Assembly: GCA_051004815.1 (NCBI GenBank) | Contig: JBPCJY010000015.1 | Location: 1 to 36,630 of the forward strand | Reading direction: 5' to 3' | Length of the DNA: 36,630 nt | Source of the DNA: JBBQXY01 sp051004815 | Lineage (GTDB): Bacteria > Chloroflexota > Ktedonobacteria > Ktedonobacterales > Ktedonobacteraceae | Shown here: one piece after another, positions 1 to 7,660 of the stretch | How positions within the stretch are numbered: the stretch's first letter is position 1 | How the letters are laid out: each line of letters opens with the position of its first letter | Made by a program: the position numbers and the translations under genes | The notes under the pieces: model-generated | Told to the model about the DNA's origin: nothing | What the model saw: the letters and a program-made list of their open reading frames with translations, nothing else | Database searches by the model: none

Positions 1-2
1 TT

Positions 3-1130
3 CGGCGGGTGCATTACCAGATTGTCAGCCAACGGACACCCATTCTGTTGCCCAATGGCAAGCCGTATGAGAACACGGCGGAATGTTGGGATACGCTCAA
101 CATGGCTTCTAAAGCGGCTCGCTACTTGCAATTGGTCGATCCTGCCGCCTTTAGTGATCGGCGCAATGATGACCCGGTGATCTGTGCCTCGTCGTCCTTT
201 CCTGACCCGCGTATTGTGCTGCAGAGTAATCTATGGCAAGAGTTGTTACACCTGCCGCCGTTTCCTGATTTACCTGCCTATGGTACACGGGGCTTTCGTG
301 GTGAGCAACGCTACCACCTGGAAGTGTGGTGTGAGAAATCGACCATGAATGACGTGCTCATCCCCTTATGTGAGCGCTACGGAGCGAACTTACAAACCGG
401 GTCGGGTGAACTGTCTATCACGGCGACGCTGGCCTTAGCCAAACGGTTAGAGCACGCCAACAAGCCCGCTCGTATCCTCTACGTCTCCGATTTCGACCCG
501 GCGGGGCAATCCATGCCCGTGGCCGTCTCGCGCAAGTTAGAGTACTTTATCCGTCATGCTGATCTGGCGCTGGATGTGCGAGTGTTTCCGGTGGTGCTCA
601 CGGTCGAGCAGGTGCAGTATTACCAGTTACCGCGCACGCCCATTAAAGAGACCGAACGGCGGCGAGGTGGCTTTGAGTTGCGTCATGGGGAGGGAGCCGT
701 CGAACTGGACGCCCTGGAAGCTTTGTATCCTGGGGAATTGCAAACGGTGCTCAGTCAGTACATCGAGTCCTACTACGATATGACCCTGGATGAGCGGGTG
801 CAACAGGTGGAAGATGAGACCCAGGCTCGTCTGGAACTGATTCACCGACAGGTGGTTGATCGCTATGCCGAGGACATTGACGACTTGCGACGAGCCTACG
901 CGCTCTTACAGGACGAGTTTGATGGGCGGATGCAGGGCTATAGTGAGCAACTGACCGCCTTATGGCAAGCCATTCGGCAAGAACTGTCGCTTTCGGCTCC
1001 CCGGCTCTCTTCAACCATGCTGCCCGAAGCCGACATCGCGGGGGAAATTGGTGATGGCCTTTACGATAGCACCCGTGATTATATCGAGCAAATTGACGCC
1101 TACAAAGAGTTCCAGGGCAAAGCCAGCTAA
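3..1130 (+). CDS. TOPRIM-domain (Spo11/Topo VI A-like) protein, 5' partial
   Basis: The frame is open to the left edge, so the true start probably lies outside; the first possible start inside is GTG at 9. Counting from that GTG, a glutamate in VWCEKS (E109) and the acidic pair in YVSDFDPAGQS (D161, D163) form a TOPRIM-type metal site as in topoisomerase VI A/Spo11 and related phage and plasmid nucleases. The last ~110 residues are rich in E, Q, R and L and probably form a coiled coil. I see no catalytic tyrosine domain typical of Spo11, although the N-terminus is incomplete. Known for the fold: metal-dependent strand cleavage or transfer. Inferred: a DNA-processing function of the integrated element, since a primase and a replication initiator follow in the same direction. 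It could also be a nuclease used in conflict with other elements. Confidence 0.6.
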   Translation, partial: RRVHYQIVSQRTPILLPNGKPYENTAECWDTLNMASKAARYLQLVDPAAFSDRRNDDPVICASSSFPDPRIVLQSNLWQELLHLPPFPDLPAYGTRGFRGEQRYHLEVWCEKSTMNDVLIPLCERYGANLQTGSGELSITATLALAKRLEHANKPARILYVSDFDPAGQSMPVAVSRKLEYFIRHADLALDVRVFPVVLTVEQVQYYQLPRTPIKETERRRGGFELRHGEGAVELDALEALYPGELQTVLSQYIESYYDMTLDERVQQVEDETQARLELIHRQVVDRYAEDIDDLRRAYALLQDEFDGRMQGYSEQLTALWQAIRQELSLSAPRLSSTMLPEADIAGEIGDGLYDSTRDYIEQIDAYKEFQGKAS

Positions 1131-1162
1131 CGATGGGGCGTGTGTGTGTGTGTGTAGTGTGC

Positions 1163-1201
1163 AGAGGCACGGCAGGTCACTCATGGCTTTGCCGTGTCTC
1201 T
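1163..1201 (+). terminator. Hairpin between TOPRIM gene and primase gene
   Basis: Arms at 1163-1174 and 1190-1201 pair at 11 of 12 positions around a 15-nt loop. There is no clean U-run after it, so it may be a weak terminator or an mRNA-processing structure. A (GT)7 run lies just upstream, from about 1140. The primase ribosome-binding site starts 7 nt downstream. Confidence 0.35.
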
Positions 1202-1219
1202 GTATTGAGGAGGTGACAG

Positions 1220-2194
1220 ATGATCTCGCATGATGTATTGCAGCACTTTGTGAGCCGCTTTATTAGTCGGCGCGATGACTACGCGCTGCAACAACCCACG
1301 GGTCGCTATCTGCGTGCCAATCGACCGTTGATGCAAAATATGCTGCGTCGCCATGTTGATGGGGTTGAGACGGTGGGAACGTATGTGATGGATGAACGGG
1401 GGATGTGCCGCTATGCGGTCTTCGATGCTGATAGTGCCAATGGCTTAGATGTGTTGCTGCTCTTGTCCTGGCAACTGGTGGAAGAAGGGATACCGTCGTA
1501 CCTGGAACAGTCGCGCCGTGGAGGCCATTTGTGGGTCTTGCTCGATGGTCTCTATCCAGCATCGGTGGTGCGACGCTGGCTGTTGCCTCTCTGTCCAGCA
1601 GGAGTTGAATTCTATCCCAAACAAGATGAGGGCTGCGGCTATGGCTCCCTCATCCGTTTACCATTGGGATTGCATCTGCGGTCGGGCTGCCGCTATCCCT
1701 TCCTGGCGTGGTCAGATGAGGAGGGACACCTGGTGCCAGTAGCCAGTTCGGTCGGGGATACGCTCCAATGGCTTGCCATGGCTGAACGGGTGGCGGTGCC
1801 CACCGCGCTGCTGGCCGCTCAGCTTGCCCCATGTGATGCGCTGTCCTCACCCACACACCCATCGTTAGCAACCGCCATCCGGGTGTCCACTCGCGCCCCT
1901 TCAACGATGACCATCCATGACTGGTGTCTCACCCAGGACGCCGCCACGGTCATCGGTCACTACGTGGCCCTGGACTATCGGGGGATGGGCTGCTGCCCGT
2001 TCGGCGAGCATCACCGCTCCGGTCGCGACACGCATCCCTCCTTTCGGGTCTACGCTCCGCGCTCGGCGACGGCCTCCTGCTGGTACTGCTACACCGCGCA
2101 GCAAGGCGGCAACCTCTTTGACTTCCTCTCGCGTTACTACGGCCTGGATACGCGCACCCTCTGGCATCATATCCTCTCTGGTGCCGTCTTCTGA
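1220..2194 (+). CDS. Archaeo-eukaryotic primase-like protein with CHC2-type zinc finger
   Basis: The 324-residue product starts at ATG 1220 behind a near-perfect Shine-Dalgarno (GAGGAGGTGACAG). The N-terminal half has the hallmarks of an archaeo-eukaryotic primase (AEP) palm: an acidic pair in VFDADSANG (D69, D71), an RRGGHLWVLL segment with H103, and a later IRLPLGLH strand, an arrangement also seen in TOTE-type AEP domains. The C-terminal third carries CPFGEHH (C259, H264), HPSFRVY and CWYC (C287, C290), a CHC2-like zinc finger as in DnaG-type primases. Expected role: primer synthesis on single-stranded DNA during replication of the element. Finding AEP and CHC2 parts in one small protein fits a mobile-element primase. 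The family call is good; polymerase activity is inferred. Confidence 0.72.
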   Translation: MISHDVLQHFVSRFISRRDDYALQQPTGRYLRANRPLMQNMLRRHVDGVETVGTYVMDERGMCRYAVFDADSANGLDVLLLLSWQLVEEGIPSYLEQSRRGGHLWVLLDGLYPASVVRRWLLPLCPAGVEFYPKQDEGCGYGSLIRLPLGLHLRSGCRYPFLAWSDEEGHLVPVASSVGDTLQWLAMAERVAVPTALLAAQLAPCDALSSPTHPSLATAIRVSTRAPSTMTIHDWCLTQDAATVIGHYVALDYRGMGCCPFGEHHRSGRDTHPSFRVYAPRSATASCWYCYTAQQGGNLFDFLSRYYGLDTRTLWHHILSGAVF

Positions 2195-2209
2195 ACGGGG
2201 GCTGGCCGT

Positions 2210-2313
2210 GTTGTCGGCGGCACGCGAAGCGGCGGCGGCATGCCCCCTGGGGCCGCCGCTTGCCGCCGACAACCATCCAGCAAGCCTGGGCGCGGAACAA
2301 GTAACACGCGCCC
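2210..2313. repeat. Palindrome cluster upstream of the replication initiator
   Basis: Two inverted repeats lie in the 176-bp gap before rep. The first (2210-2273) is a GC-rich hairpin: outer arms GTTGTCGGCGGC/GCCGCCGACAAC and inner arms AAGCGGCGGC/GCCGCCGCTT, with a 6-nt bulge on the left side. The second (2288-2294 and 2307-2313) is GGGCGCG/CGCGCCC around 12 nt. No U-run follows either. The first may terminate the primase transcript; their place beside a rolling-circle-type initiator makes a replication or transfer origin possible (inference). Confidence 0.5.
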
Positions 2314-2370
2314 CTACAAATACAGAGTAAGCAAGCGTGTATGTGGCTATCGACGGAAGTGAGGTATGCG

Positions 2371-3675
2371 ATGACAACAACGAATGGCTCTGCCACACAA
2401 CCCCTGCTGGTTGGGCGTGGCGTGGATACGCTGGTCCTCAATGTGTCTTATCGTGATGGTCGGCACAAGCCGTGTAAACGAGATTTACCCCAGGCAATCA
2501 AAGAACAGTTAGACGCCTGGAAGCAAGCGGCGGTGATCGCTGAGGAACCGATACCCGTTCCCTACACCTTTCAAGGCGTGAACCTGCACATGTACCCCAA
2601 TGGTGCAGGGAAGGGACAATGGCGGTGGTTGTTGCGCTGTGACAGTCTCAACCTCTTAGTCTCCATGGGTCGCTTGAATTGCGTGGCGCAAGTCCGTTTT
2701 TCCTCGGAATTCTTGTGGGCGTGTTGTTCGTTGGATGACGCCATTGTGCGGGTGGAAGAGTTCTTAGTGGCCTTCTTTGGGGAATGCGTCTACTTGCAAG
2801 TCTCTGAGGTGCATTTGTGTGCCGATATTGCGGGCTGGGATGTGGAGTCCATTGACCAACGGCGGGAATTTGTCTCACGCTCACGCAAGCGGGGGACGTA
2901 TGAGGTGACGGATTTACACATCGAAGACTTCTCCTTTGGCCTCAACCGCTCTGGCTTCCTCTTTTCACGAGGGGGGCCGCTCTCCTGTGTGATTTATGAC
3001 AAGACGCGTGAGATACGGCAACAGAGTCAGAAGTGGTGGTTTCATGACCTGTGGGCAACGAGCGGCTGGGATGAAGAGACCCAGCCAACAGTGTGGCGAG
3101 TGGAGTTTCGCTTCAAACGGGAAGTGTTGCATGAGGTGAGTGTGTCTGAGCAGTTCTGTGGTATTGAGGATGCCTATACCTTGACCGAACGCATCTCGTT
3201 CTTGTGGGCCTATGCCACAGGTCATGTGGATGGTGGTGAGGATGGTCTGCCCGATGGCTGGCTGCGCTTGGTGGTGCCTGGAACCGATAGTAACCGCTCC
3301 CGCTGGCCGACCCATGCGGTGTGGCAAGCGGTGCAACGGGCCTTCGCTCTCGTACCTGACGCAGGACCAGATCAGGGGACGGTGATACGGGAACGCAAGC
3401 GGCAAGCCAACTTACAACGGGCCACAGCAGCAGCAGTGGGCTACTTATCGAGTATGGCGGCATGGTTGGGTCGCGATGGCTCACGGGGTGATGAGACGGA
3501 TTTGGTCTACATCATCCATTGGTTGCGCGAACGCACACCTGTTTACCTGGGGGCGAGAAGTCGAGCCTTTGCCCTGGAAGTGGCGAAAAAGCGGGTGCGC
3601 TTCGAGCAACAACGCTTGTATGAACACATGGTGTTTGACCATGAGAAGCAAGGGAGTGAGCAAGCCGATGTGTGA
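2371..3675 (+). CDS. Replication initiation factor, Rep_trans-like
   Basis: ATG 2371 is preferred over ATG 2341 because it has a GTGAGG Shine-Dalgarno 6 nt upstream while 2341 has none; this gives a 434-residue protein. The SCVIYDKTREI segment (Y209 of this form) matches the conserved IYDK region of the Rep_trans/replication initiation factor family (pT181 RepC, Tn916 Orf20). The preceding VSEVHLCADIAG strand corresponds to the family's 'RxDxAxD'-like core, in diverged form. Known for the family: sequence-specific nicking of a double-strand origin through a tyrosine to start rolling-circle replication or transfer. Its stop overlaps the next gene by 8 nt (ATGTGTGA). With xis and int downstream it suggests an AICE-like element that replicates after excision. 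Family assignment is moderate; the nicking tyrosine is inferred. Confidence 0.6.
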   Translation: MTTTNGSATQPLLVGRGVDTLVLNVSYRDGRHKPCKRDLPQAIKEQLDAWKQAAVIAEEPIPVPYTFQGVNLHMYPNGAGKGQWRWLLRCDSLNLLVSMGRLNCVAQVRFSSEFLWACCSLDDAIVRVEEFLVAFFGECVYLQVSEVHLCADIAGWDVESIDQRREFVSRSRKRGTYEVTDLHIEDFSFGLNRSGFLFSRGGPLSCVIYDKTREIRQQSQKWWFHDLWATSGWDEETQPTVWRVEFRFKREVLHEVSVSEQFCGIEDAYTLTERISFLWAYATGHVDGGEDGLPDGWLRLVVPGTDSNRSRWPTHAVWQAVQRAFALVPDAGPDQGTVIRERKRQANLQRATAAAVGYLSSMAAWLGRDGSRGDETDLVYIIHWLRERTPVYLGARSRAFALEVAKKRVRFEQQRLYEHMVFDHEKQGSEQADV

Positions 3676-3985
3676 AGATGAGGATGGTGAGTCGGAACCA
3701 CGCGCATTGCCAGAGGTGGTGTCCTCTGGCCCTGGGCCGTGTTGTGTGTGCAAGAAATCTGGTCGGTGGCGTTCGTGTTTTCGGTGTGGACGACCAGTCT
3801 GCATGGACGAAACGAACTATATGGCGGATACGGCATGTGGGAGTTGGATACTGGATTGGTGGCAGGAGTCGGCCTTTGATGAGGATGATGGGAATGAGTA
3901 TTGGTGTCATGCATGCCAGGAACAGGAAGAGAAGCACCGTGTCGAGAAGACACCACATCAGTGGTGGGAGGTGCGCCATGAGTGA
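3668..3985 (+). CDS. Small cysteine-rich zinc-binding protein
   Basis: This 105-residue acidic protein starts at ATG 3668, overlapping the rep stop by 8 nt, with AGGGAG upstream at 3651-3656. A longer in-frame start at 3476 lies deep inside rep and is rejected. CVCKKSGRWRSCFRCGRPVC in the first half and CHAC near residue 83 give three CxxC-type pairs, consistent with a cross-brace or treble-clef zinc fold. No enzyme motif is visible. Tight coupling to rep and to the next gene suggests expression as part of the element's replication operon; a protein- or DNA-binding accessory role is a guess. Confidence 0.6.
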   Translation: MCEDEDGESEPRALPEVVSSGPGPCCVCKKSGRWRSCFRCGRPVCMDETNYMADTACGSWILDWWQESAFDEDDGNEYWCHACQEQEEKHRVEKTPHQWWEVRHE

Positions 3986-4310
3986 GGACTATCAACCTTA
4001 CGAGGTGGCTCTGTGGCGGTGGTGGCCGTCGCTGTTTCCGACCTGTGCGGAGACCGTCTATGCTCCAACGTCTCAGCGGGCGGTGTTGTCGCTGATGGAA
4101 CGAGAACACAAACAACGGGTCGTACGAGCGGCTATCCAATCGGCTGATGGTTCCATTGAACGATGGCTCCATGTCGATGTAGAGCTACTGCGAGATGGGA
4201 ACGTGTGTGTTGAGGTGCCTTTAGCTTGGGTAGATGGTCGTATTGTTCCGGTTGTGTGTCCAAATGGCTTGCCATTAGTGGTGCAAGGTGAGGGTGAAAG
4301 TGAGGAATGA
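3978..4310 (+). CDS. Hypothetical protein of the integrated element
   Basis: This 110-residue ORF starts at ATG 3978 with GGGAGG at 3966-3971 and overlaps the upstream stop by 8 nt (ATGAGTGA), the same coupling as at the previous junction. The sequence is rich in W, V and E, with no cysteine pairs or membrane segment. A longer in-frame ORF from 3672 is an artefact of reading through the upstream gene in another frame. No family is recognised. The coupling and good ribosome-binding site support real translation. Confidence 0.6.
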   Translation: MSEDYQPYEVALWRWWPSLFPTCAETVYAPTSQRAVLSLMEREHKQRVVRAAIQSADGSIERWLHVDVELLRDGNVCVEVPLAWVDGRIVPVVCPNGLPLVVQGEGESEE

Positions 4311-4311
4311 C

Positions 4312-4902
4312 ATGGAACTAGCGGACTATAACGGTTGGGAAAACAAGTTTACCTGGCTCATGCATCTGCATCTGAGCAATGAGCAAGAGGTGATGCAAGA
4401 GATGGTTGGTCTTGTAGTGCGGACGCCCAATGAGCGTGTGGCGGCATTGAACGTGAAGTGGTGGGTAGAAGATATGGTCAATGGCTGGGTGACGGGCTTT
4501 GCTAGTCGTGAGACGTTCTATGATGAACAGGTTCGGCTCCTGGTGTGGGACGTGGTTGGGTCGGCGTTGGCGTATGCCGATTGGGATGGGTTGGTGAAAC
4601 TGCTGGTGGGGCAACCAACGACCTGCGACAACGTGTTCACGAAGACACTTCACGAAAGTATCACCATGATTTCTTTCTTTCACCGACCAGCACAGGTGTT
4701 GATGCAATCGGTGGCGAGTCCGTATGCGTATGCCGATGCACTTCACGAGTGGTTCAGGGAACAAGTCGATGCGTGGATGGATGTTCCTCCGACGCATCGG
4801 TCGCTGCTTCCTGCGCTAGTGATGCTGGTGCATACCCTGATACAAGATACCTATGCTGTGGTGTCTTGGGAACATGTAGCACGGGCGTTTCGGCCTGAGT
4901 AG
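4312..4902 (+). CDS. Hypothetical protein, possibly DUF7249-like N-terminus
   Basis: ATG 4312 follows the upstream stop by one base and has TGAGGAATGAC before it; the in-frame 4288 start is less likely. The 196-residue product opens with ADYNGWENKFTWLMHLHLSN, which resembles the 'YNGWxNxxTWxVxLWL' start of small proteins found widely on phages and plasmids (DUF7249-like); this is a recollection and not a search result. The remainder is helical and tryptophan-rich with no catalytic motif visible. It completes a four-gene run (rep and three small genes) with almost no spacing. Function unknown. Confidence 0.55.
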   Translation: MELADYNGWENKFTWLMHLHLSNEQEVMQEMVGLVVRTPNERVAALNVKWWVEDMVNGWVTGFASRETFYDEQVRLLVWDVVGSALAYADWDGLVKLLVGQPTTCDNVFTKTLHESITMISFFHRPAQVLMQSVASPYAYADALHEWFREQVDAWMDVPPTHRSLLPALVMLVHTLIQDTYAVVSWEHVARAFRPE

Positions 4903-4938
4903 TGGTGTTATGGCAAAGCCATTTGTGGGAGGTTGCTT

Positions 4939-5169
4939 ATGGAAAAGAGTATAGATACACCAACACGGGTCTCTAAAGAGGTTGCTGTGCAGCCATTATT
5001 GCTGACAATTCCTCAAGTGATGCGGTGTATGAGTTTGGGCCGCAACAAAGTGTATGATCTCATACAAAAAGAGGGGCTTCCAGTCGTGCGGTTTGGGCGT
5101 GCTGTACGTATCTCGCATTTGGCGTTGCAGCAATGGTTAGAACAGCGTGAACGGACGGTTATTCAGTAG
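4939..5169 (+). CDS. Excisionase-like helix-turn-helix protein (HTH_17)
   Basis: Start ATG 4939 has GGGAGG 6 nt upstream (4927-4932); an earlier in-frame TTG at 4933 overlaps that site. The 76-residue product contains TIPQVMRCMSLGRNKVYDLI followed by LPVVRFGRAVRISHLALQQW, the winged-helix pattern of the HTH_17/excisionase family. These proteins bind DNA and act as recombination directionality factors with tyrosine integrases. The integrase starts 16 bp downstream, so co-expression is very likely. A role in excision of this element is inferred from that position. Confidence 0.8.
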   Translation: MEKSIDTPTRVSKEVAVQPLLLTIPQVMRCMSLGRNKVYDLIQKEGLPVVRFGRAVRISHLALQQWLEQRERTVIQ

Positions 5170-5185
5170 ATTGAAGAGGTGAGCT

Positions 5186-6409
5186 ATGGCAAAAAGAGCG
5201 AATGGTGAGGGTTCCATTTATCGGCGTAAGATAGATGGAATGTATGTAGGTTGTATCTCACTTGAGGATGGCAAGCGGAAATACTTCTACTCTAAGAAGA
5301 GGCAAGAGGTACACGACAAAATGCAAGCCGCTTTACGAGAGAAACAACAAGGAACGCTGGTTACGGCTCCACAACAAACGTTAAGCCAGTACCTTGCCTA
5401 CTGGCTTGAACATAATGTGCAAGATGCCGTTCGTCCTCGGACCTATGAACGGTATGAGAGTATTGTACGCTTACACCTCGTGCCTATCATAGGTAAGGTC
5501 AAGTTACTGGCTCTGACACCTCAGCACATAAACACGCTGAAATCTAAGAAGCTGAAAGAGGGTTTGTCTCCAACAACGGTTAGCGCAATTCATGAGATGT
5601 TGCATAAAGCATTGGATGATGCTATCAAGATGGGACTGATCTACAGGAATGTCTGTGAAATGGTTTCACCTCCACGTAAACAGCACAAAGAGATTAGTCC
5701 ATTGATGCCAGATCAGGCGAAGAAATTGTTAGAGGTGGCAAAAGGACATCCACAAGAGGCCCTGTTTGTTCTGGCTCTAGCTACTGGTATGCGTCGTGGT
5801 GAATTGCTCGGCCTCAAATGGCAAGACATTAACCTTGATAAAGGGACATTACAGGTGCGTCGTATGCTCAGCCGCCTTCCTACGCAAATGGGCAAGGATA
5901 GAGGTGATCTCTACATAGAGTCCGACCCAAAAACAAAGAGTAGTAGGAGAAACATTGTTATTGCTAGTTTTGCTCTTGAAGCTCTTAAACAGCATCGTAA
6001 ACGCCAGAACGAAATGAAGCGTTTGGCTGGTGACTCATGGGAAGAGCATGATTACGTGTTCTGCAAGCCACTAGGTCAGCATCTTAACCCTGGTGGTGTG
6101 CTTGTCCTGCTAAAGCAGTTGCTTGAAAAGGCGGGGCTACCAGAGAGACGCTTTCATGACTTGCGGCATAGTGCAGCGACCCTACTATTGAGCATGGGCG
6201 TTCATCCTAAAGTGGTGCAAGAGATACTGGGACATAGCGAGATCAGCATGACGATGGATGTCTATTCTCATGTCTTGCCAACAATGCAACGAGATGCGAT
6301 GGATAGGCTTAGTCAGGTGTTTGAAGGATGGAATATCGCTCCTGATGATACAGGTGCATCAAATGATAATACGGATACATCAGAAGAGGAAGGAAGGGAA
6401 TTGGCATAA
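5186..6409 (+). CDS. int: Tyrosine-type site-specific integrase
   Basis: The 407-residue protein starts at ATG 5186 with GAAGAGGTGAGCT upstream. Residues ~1-60 form a basic arm-binding domain (GEGSIYRRK), ~62-160 the SAM-like core-binding domain, and ~175-370 the catalytic domain. Catalytic residues visible: R203 (ATGMRRGELLGL), K at ~249 (SDPKTKSSRR), H324 and R327 (HDLRH), H350 (LGH) and nucleophile Y360 (MDVYSHV). All are intact, so the enzyme should be active. It lies 16 bp after xis, and its 3' end is 130 bp from the 3' end of a tRNA-Phe gene, the expected target. It should catalyse integration and, with Xis, excision between attL and attR. Confidence 0.95.
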   Translation: MAKRANGEGSIYRRKIDGMYVGCISLEDGKRKYFYSKKRQEVHDKMQAALREKQQGTLVTAPQQTLSQYLAYWLEHNVQDAVRPRTYERYESIVRLHLVPIIGKVKLLALTPQHINTLKSKKLKEGLSPTTVSAIHEMLHKALDDAIKMGLIYRNVCEMVSPPRKQHKEISPLMPDQAKKLLEVAKGHPQEALFVLALATGMRRGELLGLKWQDINLDKGTLQVRRMLSRLPTQMGKDRGDLYIESDPKTKSSRRNIVIASFALEALKQHRKRQNEMKRLAGDSWEEHDYVFCKPLGQHLNPGGVLVLLKQLLEKAGLPERRFHDLRHSAATLLLSMGVHPKVVQEILGHSEISMTMDVYSHVLPTMQRDAMDRLSQVFEGWNIAPDDTGASNDNTDTSEEEGRELA

Positions 6410-6416
6410 GTTTTGC

Positions 6417-6452
6417 CGTTGCTGTAGTCGTTGCTGTAGTCGTTGCTGTAGT
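6417..6452. repeat. Three tandem 12-bp repeats after int
   Basis: CGTTGCTGTAGT occurs three times without gaps (6417-6428, 6429-6440, 6441-6452), followed by a partial copy (TAGCTGTA). It starts 8 bp after the integrase stop, between int and the tRNA target. Candidate roles are integrase or Xis arm-binding sites; simple slippage is the alternative. Confidence 0.75.
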
Positions 6453-6472
6453 TAGCTGTACTGAATAAAATA

Positions 6473-6515
6473 AGACAAATCTCGATTGGCTTCTCAGGCT
6501 TGTCGAGACTTGTCT
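6473..6515 (+). terminator. Hairpin downstream of int
   Basis: Arms AGACAAATCTCGA and TCGAGACTTGTCT pair at 12 of 13 positions around a 17-nt loop; CTGAA/TTCAG at 6461-6465 and 6516-6520 can extend it across an internal loop. The U-rich tail is poor. It may end int mRNA, or serve as a structured attachment-region site. Confidence 0.45.
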
Positions 6516-6538
6516 TTCAGTATTGAGGTGACAAAAAA

Positions 6539-6611
<73 letters not shown>

Positions 6612-6878
6612 TTGCTTACGATAGACTTCGTCTATCCGGTACGTGGCACACTATAACATGTCTCTTACGCTTCGTCAATACCTTTCTCTTCAAAAATACA
6701 TTTTCATTGCGCTAAACTCACACCCCCCTTCTAGCCCATTCGTCCTATGTTTCAACATGCTTCAGGCCGTGTCTCCTTATGCATGCGCTAATATGCTCTT
6801 CTGTAACCATTTATTGGATTGCGGGCTTTCTCGTGTGTATGGCCCGTTCGGTAGTATATAGCAGAGGAGAGGTAAAGC
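6612..6878. other. Intergenic region between tRNA-Phe and LysM-CHAP gene
   Basis: I see no gene here; short ORFs at 6643 and 6779 lack ribosome-binding sites and family features. The region must hold the tRNA-Phe promoter (minus strand) and the CHAP gene promoter (plus strand), but no strong -35/-10 pair stands out on either strand. GAGGAGAGG at 6863-6871 is the CHAP ribosome-binding site. Confidence 0.5.
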
Positions 6879-7601
6879 GTGCATATGCGCAAACACCAAC
6901 GCATCTGGCTGTATTTTCAGCAACACCGCGCAGCAAGTATTGTGGCCGGTCACATCAGCGTCGTAGCTATTCTGGGGCTTCTATTGCTCGGTAACACGAT
7001 GGGCATGCATATTTTTGGAGCTTTTGCCCAATCGCCTTGTTCCAAAGGCGATCAGAGCTATAGTGTGGGAAGTGGCGATACTCTGGGTGCGATAGCAGCC
7101 CGGCACAATACGAGCTGGCAGCGACTCGCCTCCTACAACCACATCGCGAATCCCAATGTCATCTACATCAGAGAGACCGTTTGTATTCCTGGCCAAGGAA
7201 AGGGTTCCTCTCATGGAAGCGGTAGTAGCAATGTGCTACCACCTGCTCAGGGCGCAGGCAACTCTTTCCCCTATGGACAATGTACATGGTGGGCCAATCA
7301 ACGCTTCCACCAATTGCACGGCGTCTACGTACCGTGGACTACTAATGCGGATGCCTGGGCCTGGACGACGCGAGCCTACAATTACCATTGGCATGTCTCC
7401 GGCACGCCTGCTCCAGGAGATATTGTAGACTTGCAGCCATGGGTGCAAGGTGCTTATAGCCTTGGGCATGTGGCAGTGGTGGAACGCGTCCTCGGTAATG
7501 GGCATTTCATCGCCAGTAACATGAACTGGGGTGCCTACTACTGGCAGGTCACCAACGTCGAGTTCTCCCCCGGCCCTGGCGTCACCTTCATCAGCTATTA
7601 A
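6879..7601 (+). CDS. Secreted LysM-CHAP peptidoglycan hydrolase
   Basis: GTG 6879 is 7 nt after GAGGAGAGG; ATG 6885 is the alternative. The 240-residue product has a basic N-terminus and one hydrophobic segment (~25-50, ending AFAQS) that is a signal peptide or anchor. A LysM domain follows (YSVGSGDTLGAIAARHNTSW, ~62-105), then a Gly/Ser linker and a CHAP domain (~128-240) with its cysteine in YGQCTWWANQRF, histidine in LGHVAVVERV and polar residue in FIASNMNWG. Known for the family: LysM binds glycan strands and CHAP cleaves peptidoglycan amide bonds outside the membrane. A role in wall remodelling, for example in filament or spore development, is inferred. It lies just outside the integrated element. 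Confidence 0.87.
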   Translation: MHMRKHQRIWLYFQQHRAASIVAGHISVVAILGLLLLGNTMGMHIFGAFAQSPCSKGDQSYSVGSGDTLGAIAARHNTSWQRLASYNHIANPNVIYIRETVCIPGQGKGSSHGSGSSNVLPPAQGAGNSFPYGQCTWWANQRFHQLHGVYVPWTTNADAWAWTTRAYNYHWHVSGTPAPGDIVDLQPWVQGAYSLGHVAVVERVLGNGHFIASNMNWGAYYWQVTNVEFSPGPGVTFISY

Positions 7602-7616
7602 GAATGTTCCAGGCTC

Positions 7617-7658
7617 ATAGTAAATGCGTGAGGCATTCCCCCACGCATTTACTATTTT
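7617..7658. terminator. Terminator between convergent CHAP and ppk genes
   Basis: Perfect 14-bp arms (7617-7630 and 7642-7655, starting ATAGTAAATG) flank an 11-nt loop, and TTT follows on the plus strand. The hairpin lies 16 bp after the CHAP stop and 6 bp from the ppk stop, so it can serve both genes. Confidence 0.8.
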
Positions 7659-7660
7659 CG

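Noticed and set aside
751..1170. 139-codon minus-strand ORF over the TOPRIM gene
   Set aside because: Arg/His/Pro-rich low-complexity product with no ribosome-binding site; a shadow of the real frame.
3543..4172. 209-codon minus-strand ORF over the small element genes
   Set aside because: His/Pro/Arg-rich product, no start signal, opposite to three plus-strand genes with good ribosome-binding sites and overlaps.
3672..4310. 212-codon plus-strand ORF spanning two genes
   Set aside because: Its first half is out of frame with the cysteine-rich gene; the true start of the second half is ATG 3978 with GGGAGG upstream.
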